Source of the DNA: Actinoplanes italicus
Lineage (GTDB): Bacteria; Actinomycetota; Actinomycetes; Mycobacteriales; Micromonosporaceae
NCBI RefSeq assembly: GCF_003001815.1
Contig: NZ_PVMZ01000001.1
Coordinates: forward strand, 372,001-436,000
Reading direction: 5' to 3'
Length of the DNA: 64,000 bases
Below are positions 61,692 through 64,000 of the stretch, in pieces; within the stretch, counting starts at the first letter, position 1, and every line of letters starts with the position of its first letter. A program made the position numbers and the translations under genes. The notes beneath the pieces were generated by a model. That model ran no database searches, had not been told where the DNA came from, and was given only the letters and a program-made list of their open reading frames with translations.

Positions 61692-63671
61692 TCAGGAACG
61701 GAGGCGGGCGAGCAGGTCGTCCGGGGTGGTGACCGGGCGCTCGCAGACGAACCCGCGACAGACGTAGGCGGTAGCCGCCCCATCGGTCAGCGGACGGTCG
61801 GCCAGCAGCGGCACACCGGGCTGATCCGGGGTGCCGACGACGATCACCGAACCGCCCGGCGCGTGCCGGAAAGCAGCCTCCACCAGTAGATCCGCCGGGT
61901 CCGAGGTGGCAACCGCGATCTCGTAAGGCCCGGTCAGCGCCGCCTCCCCGACGGCAGCCGCATAGCCGGCGAACCGCGGATGCCCCTCGATCAGCGGCCC
62001 GAGCGTGGCCAGCGCCGCGTCGGCCGCCTCCCGATAGGACGTCTCCCCGGTCAGCGCCGCGAACGTGACCAGCGCCGCACAGATCGCCGACGCCCCCGAG
62101 GGTGTGGCGTTGTCGGTCGGGTCGGCGGGCCGCGCGACCAGCTTCTCCGCGTCGTCAGCGGTGTCGTGGAAGCCGCCCGCACCGTTGCCGAACCGGGCCA
62201 GCGCCACGTCGAGCAACTGCCGGGCGTGGTCGAGCCAGCGCGGATCGGCGGTCAGCTGGTACACGGCCAGGAACGCCTCGGCGACACAGCCGTAGTCCTC
62301 GAGCACACCGGCCGGCTCCCCTGCCACGCCGTCGCGGGAGACCCGGCGCAGACGGCCGTCGACCAGGTGCCGGTCGGCCAGCACTTCGGCGAGCCGGATC
62401 GCGGCCGTCCGGGAGCCCGCTGAACCGTGCTCGGCCAGCGCGGTGATCGCCAGGCCGTTCCAGGAGGCGACCACCTTGTCATCACGGGCCGGCTGCGGGC
62501 GCTCGTCACGGGCGGCGAGCAGCCGCTGCCGCACGTCGTGCCAGCGCTCCACCAGCGACGGGTCGGCCTCGTCGATGTCGCGGGCCAGCACCAGGACGCT
62601 CCTGCCGTGCTCGAACGTGCCGGCGGTGGTGACCCGGAACAGGTCGGCGGCCCAGACTCCGTCGTCCTGACCGAGGACACCGACCAGCTCGGCGGGCGTC
62701 CACGCGTACGTCAGGCCCTCGACGCCTTCCGTATCGGCGTCCAGCGCCGATGCCAGACCACCCCGCGGGGTGCCGAGGTCGCGGAGCAGGAACGCGGCCG
62801 TCTCGTCGGCGATCCGGCGGGCGAGCGCGTCCCCGGTCACACGTGCCAGCTGGGTGTACACCCGGAGCAGCAACGCGTTGTCGTAGAGCATCTTCTCGAA
62901 GTGCGGCACGGTCCAGGTGGCGTCCACCGAGTACCGCGCGAATCCGCCGGCCAGCTGGTCGTAGATGCCGCCACGGGCCATCTGCTCACAGGTGTGCCGG
63001 ACGATCTCCAGCGCCTCCGCCGAACCGGTCCGCTCATGGTGCCGCAGCAGGAACAGCAGGTTCATGTGCGGCGGGAACTTGGGGGCGCCACCGAACCCAC
63101 CGTGGAGAGCGTCCTGCTCCCGAGCGAGACCGGAGGCCGAGGCCGCCAGAAGTGTCGCGGAGATCGGTGCGGTCGGCCCGCCTGCCAGCTGTGCCCCGCC
63201 GACCGCCTGGACCACGGCGGCGCCCTGCTTGATCACGTCGTCCCGCTGGTCCCGCCAGGCCGTCGTCACCGAGTCGAGCAGCTGGCCGAAGTGCTGTTTC
63301 GGAAAGTAGGTGCCGCAGAAGAACGGCTCACCGTCCGGGGTCGCGAAGACGGTCATCGGCCAGCCGCCCTGCCCGGTCATGGCCTGAGTGGCGGTCATGT
63401 AGACGGCGTCGACGTCGGGCCGTTCCTCCCGGTCCACCTTGACCGCCACGAACCCGTCGTTGAGCCGCGCCGCGATCGCGTCGTCCTCGAAGGACTCGTG
63501 CGCCATGACGTGACACCAGTGGCAGGCCGCATACCCGACGGAGATCAGCACCGGCACATCCCGCCGCCGGGCCTCAGCGAACGCCTCCGGCGACCACGGC
63601 CACCAGTCGACCGGGTTGTCCTTGTGCTGGAGCAGGTACGGGGAGGTCGAGCCCTCGAGACGGTTGGCCAT
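61692..63671 (-). CDS. Thioredoxin-fold DUF255 protein (YyaL/spermatogenesis-associated protein 20-like)
   Basis: A 659-residue protein. The N-terminal thioredoxin-like domain (about 1-160) has [40 protein letters not shown] (C-H-W-C pair) and [20 protein letters not shown]. An alpha/alpha toroid like that of glycan epimerases follows (about 180-640: [39 protein letters not shown]). The family is widespread, found in bacteria to mammals, with no firm biochemical role. The start is ATG 63671 after GGTGAGGTA. It is a single gene upstream of purK on the same strand, separated by two hairpins. Confidence 0.93.
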   Translation of the reverse strand: MANRLEGSTSPYLLQHKDNPVDWWPWSPEAFAEARRRDVPVLISVGYAACHWCHVMAHESFEDDAIAARLNDGFVAVKVDREERPDVDAVYMTATQAMTGQGGWPMTVFATPDGEPFFCGTYFPKQHFGQLLDSVTTAWRDQRDDVIKQGAAVVQAVGGAQLAGGPTAPISATLLAASASGLAREQDALHGGFGGAPKFPPHMNLLFLLRHHERTGSAEALEIVRHTCEQMARGGIYDQLAGGFARYSVDATWTVPHFEKMLYDNALLLRVYTQLARVTGDALARRIADETAAFLLRDLGTPRGGLASALDADTEGVEGLTYAWTPAELVGVLGQDDGVWAADLFRVTTAGTFEHGRSVLVLARDIDEADPSLVERWHDVRQRLLAARDERPQPARDDKVVASWNGLAITALAEHGSAGSRTAAIRLAEVLADRHLVDGRLRRVSRDGVAGEPAGVLEDYGCVAEAFLAVYQLTADPRWLDHARQLLDVALARFGNGAGGFHDTADDAEKLVARPADPTDNATPSGASAICAALVTFAALTGETSYREAADAALATLGPLIEGHPRFAGYAAAVGEAALTGPYEIAVATSDPADLLVEAAFRHAPGGSVIVVGTPDQPGVPLLADRPLTDGAATAYVCRGFVCERPVTTPDDLLARLRS

Positions 63672-63931
63672 TACCTCACCCTTTCACGACTGATGAGGAC
63701 CGTACGCTGGTCGACCGACCCTGTTCGAGGGATGTGCGCCGAGAATTCGTCGTACCCGATAGGTCCCCTGACTCTCATCGAGTGGTGAGAACATCCGCTA
63801 TGCGCTGCGTAAGGAAATGAACCCCCGGCCGGCCACATCCGCGATCGAGGGATGCTTGATTCTCCTGTCGCACGAACTGGTCCGCGGTGCGGTCAAGTCC
63901 GGTTCGAAGTACGAGCTCACGGACGCGCCGG
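63672..63931. other. Upstream region of the DUF255 gene
   Basis: No gene is assigned here. AT-richer bases 63735-63830 probably hold the DUF255 promoter. A 49-codon plus-strand frame (63817-63966) after AAGGAA is noted but not called. A stem GCGCCGG/CCGGCGC with CTAT loop (63926-63943) overlaps the stop of the next partial frame. Confidence 0.4.
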
Positions 63932-64000
63932 CTATCCGGCGCTGCCGTCGGCGCGCAATTGGGTGACGTTGGCGGGGGCGCTGCGGGCCAGCTGGGTCAG
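63932..64000 (-). CDS. C-terminal fragment of an unidentified protein
   Basis: Only the last 22 residues fall inside the window, ending LTQLARSAPANVTQLRADGS-A-G before a TAG stop. The reading frame is open to the window edge with high-GC third positions, and a hairpin lies at the stop. Too short to identify; it may not be coding. Confidence 0.35.
   Translation of the reverse strand: MTQLARSAPANVTQLRADGSAG

Noticed and set aside
63817..63966. 49-codon plus-strand frame after AAGGAA near the window end
   Set aside because: It has a possible ribosome site, but it overlaps the end of the partial minus-strand frame and a hairpin, and shows no recognisable family; it cannot be decided within the window.

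Overview
The window is high-GC actinobacterial DNA. Gene content points to a filamentous Micromonosporaceae-type organism, perhaps Actinoplanes or a relative; this is an inference, not a database result. Supporting features are MtrA/MtrB/LpqB, a WhiB-family regulator, F420 biosynthesis genes, an XRE/DUF397 pair, secreted GH30 and GH87 polysaccharide hydrolases and many GTG/TTG starts. The backbone order secA, hpf, comF, lpqB, mtrB, mtrA, sahH, manA, SIS protein, manB, DUF3499, zincin-like protein, whiB, cofD, cofE, manC, glycosyltransferase, acyl-CoA dehydrogenase, purE, purK matches, from memory, the Mycobacterium tuberculosis Rv3240c-Rv3276c neighbourhood. The window is therefore an ancestral actinobacterial core locus with lineage-specific insertions.

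Layout. 1-9.7 kb: secA (3' end cut off by the window edge), a two-domain GNAT acetyltransferase, long-form hpf, comF, and the lpqB-mtrB-mtrA cell-envelope signalling operon. 9.7-12.4 kb: a DUF397 protein, its XRE-type partner and sahH. 12.9-18.1 kb: mannose metabolism (manA, SIS isomerase-like protein, a Trm112-like protein with a long Ser/Asp/Gly tail, manB) and endonuclease V. 18.1-22.4 kb: a GAF-domain activator, aldehyde dehydrogenase, DUF779 protein and a secreted polysaccharide deacetylase. 23.0-31.1 kb: DUF3499, zincin-like protein, whiB, fbiC, a proline-rich membrane protein and the cofD-cofE-NUDIX operon for coenzyme F420. 32.4-39.2 kb: manC, a GT4 glycosyltransferase, a TIGR03089 protein, acetoacetyl-CoA synthetase, a thioesterase and a membrane protein with repeated Thr motifs. 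39.3-47.3 kb: carbohydrate degradation (GH30 with ricin domain, LacI regulator, GH87 alpha-1,3-glucanase-like enzyme) with small proteins and a MarR regulator. 47.8-50.5 kb: an AAA ATPase behind twin palindromes, and acyl-CoA dehydrogenase. 50.7-59.8 kb: a 1710-residue polytopic membrane protein and a translationally coupled operon of sigma factor, zinc-finger membrane protein, ABC ATPase and two membrane proteins. 59.8-63.7 kb: purE, purK and a thioredoxin-fold DUF255 protein.

The most unusual material is non-coding. Two arrays 10 kb apart (12.5 and 22.5 kb) have different sequences but the same 61-bp period, built from a 39-bp nested palindrome plus a 22-bp linker. The gap at 31.1-32.4 kb carries a 15-bp minisatellite, long palindromes with AGATCTTG ends and a 132-bp tandem array. 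Related or analogous palindromes sit at 43.9 kb and 61.6 kb. All lie downstream of at least one gene end. No tRNA, rRNA, insertion sequence, prophage or cas gene was recognised.
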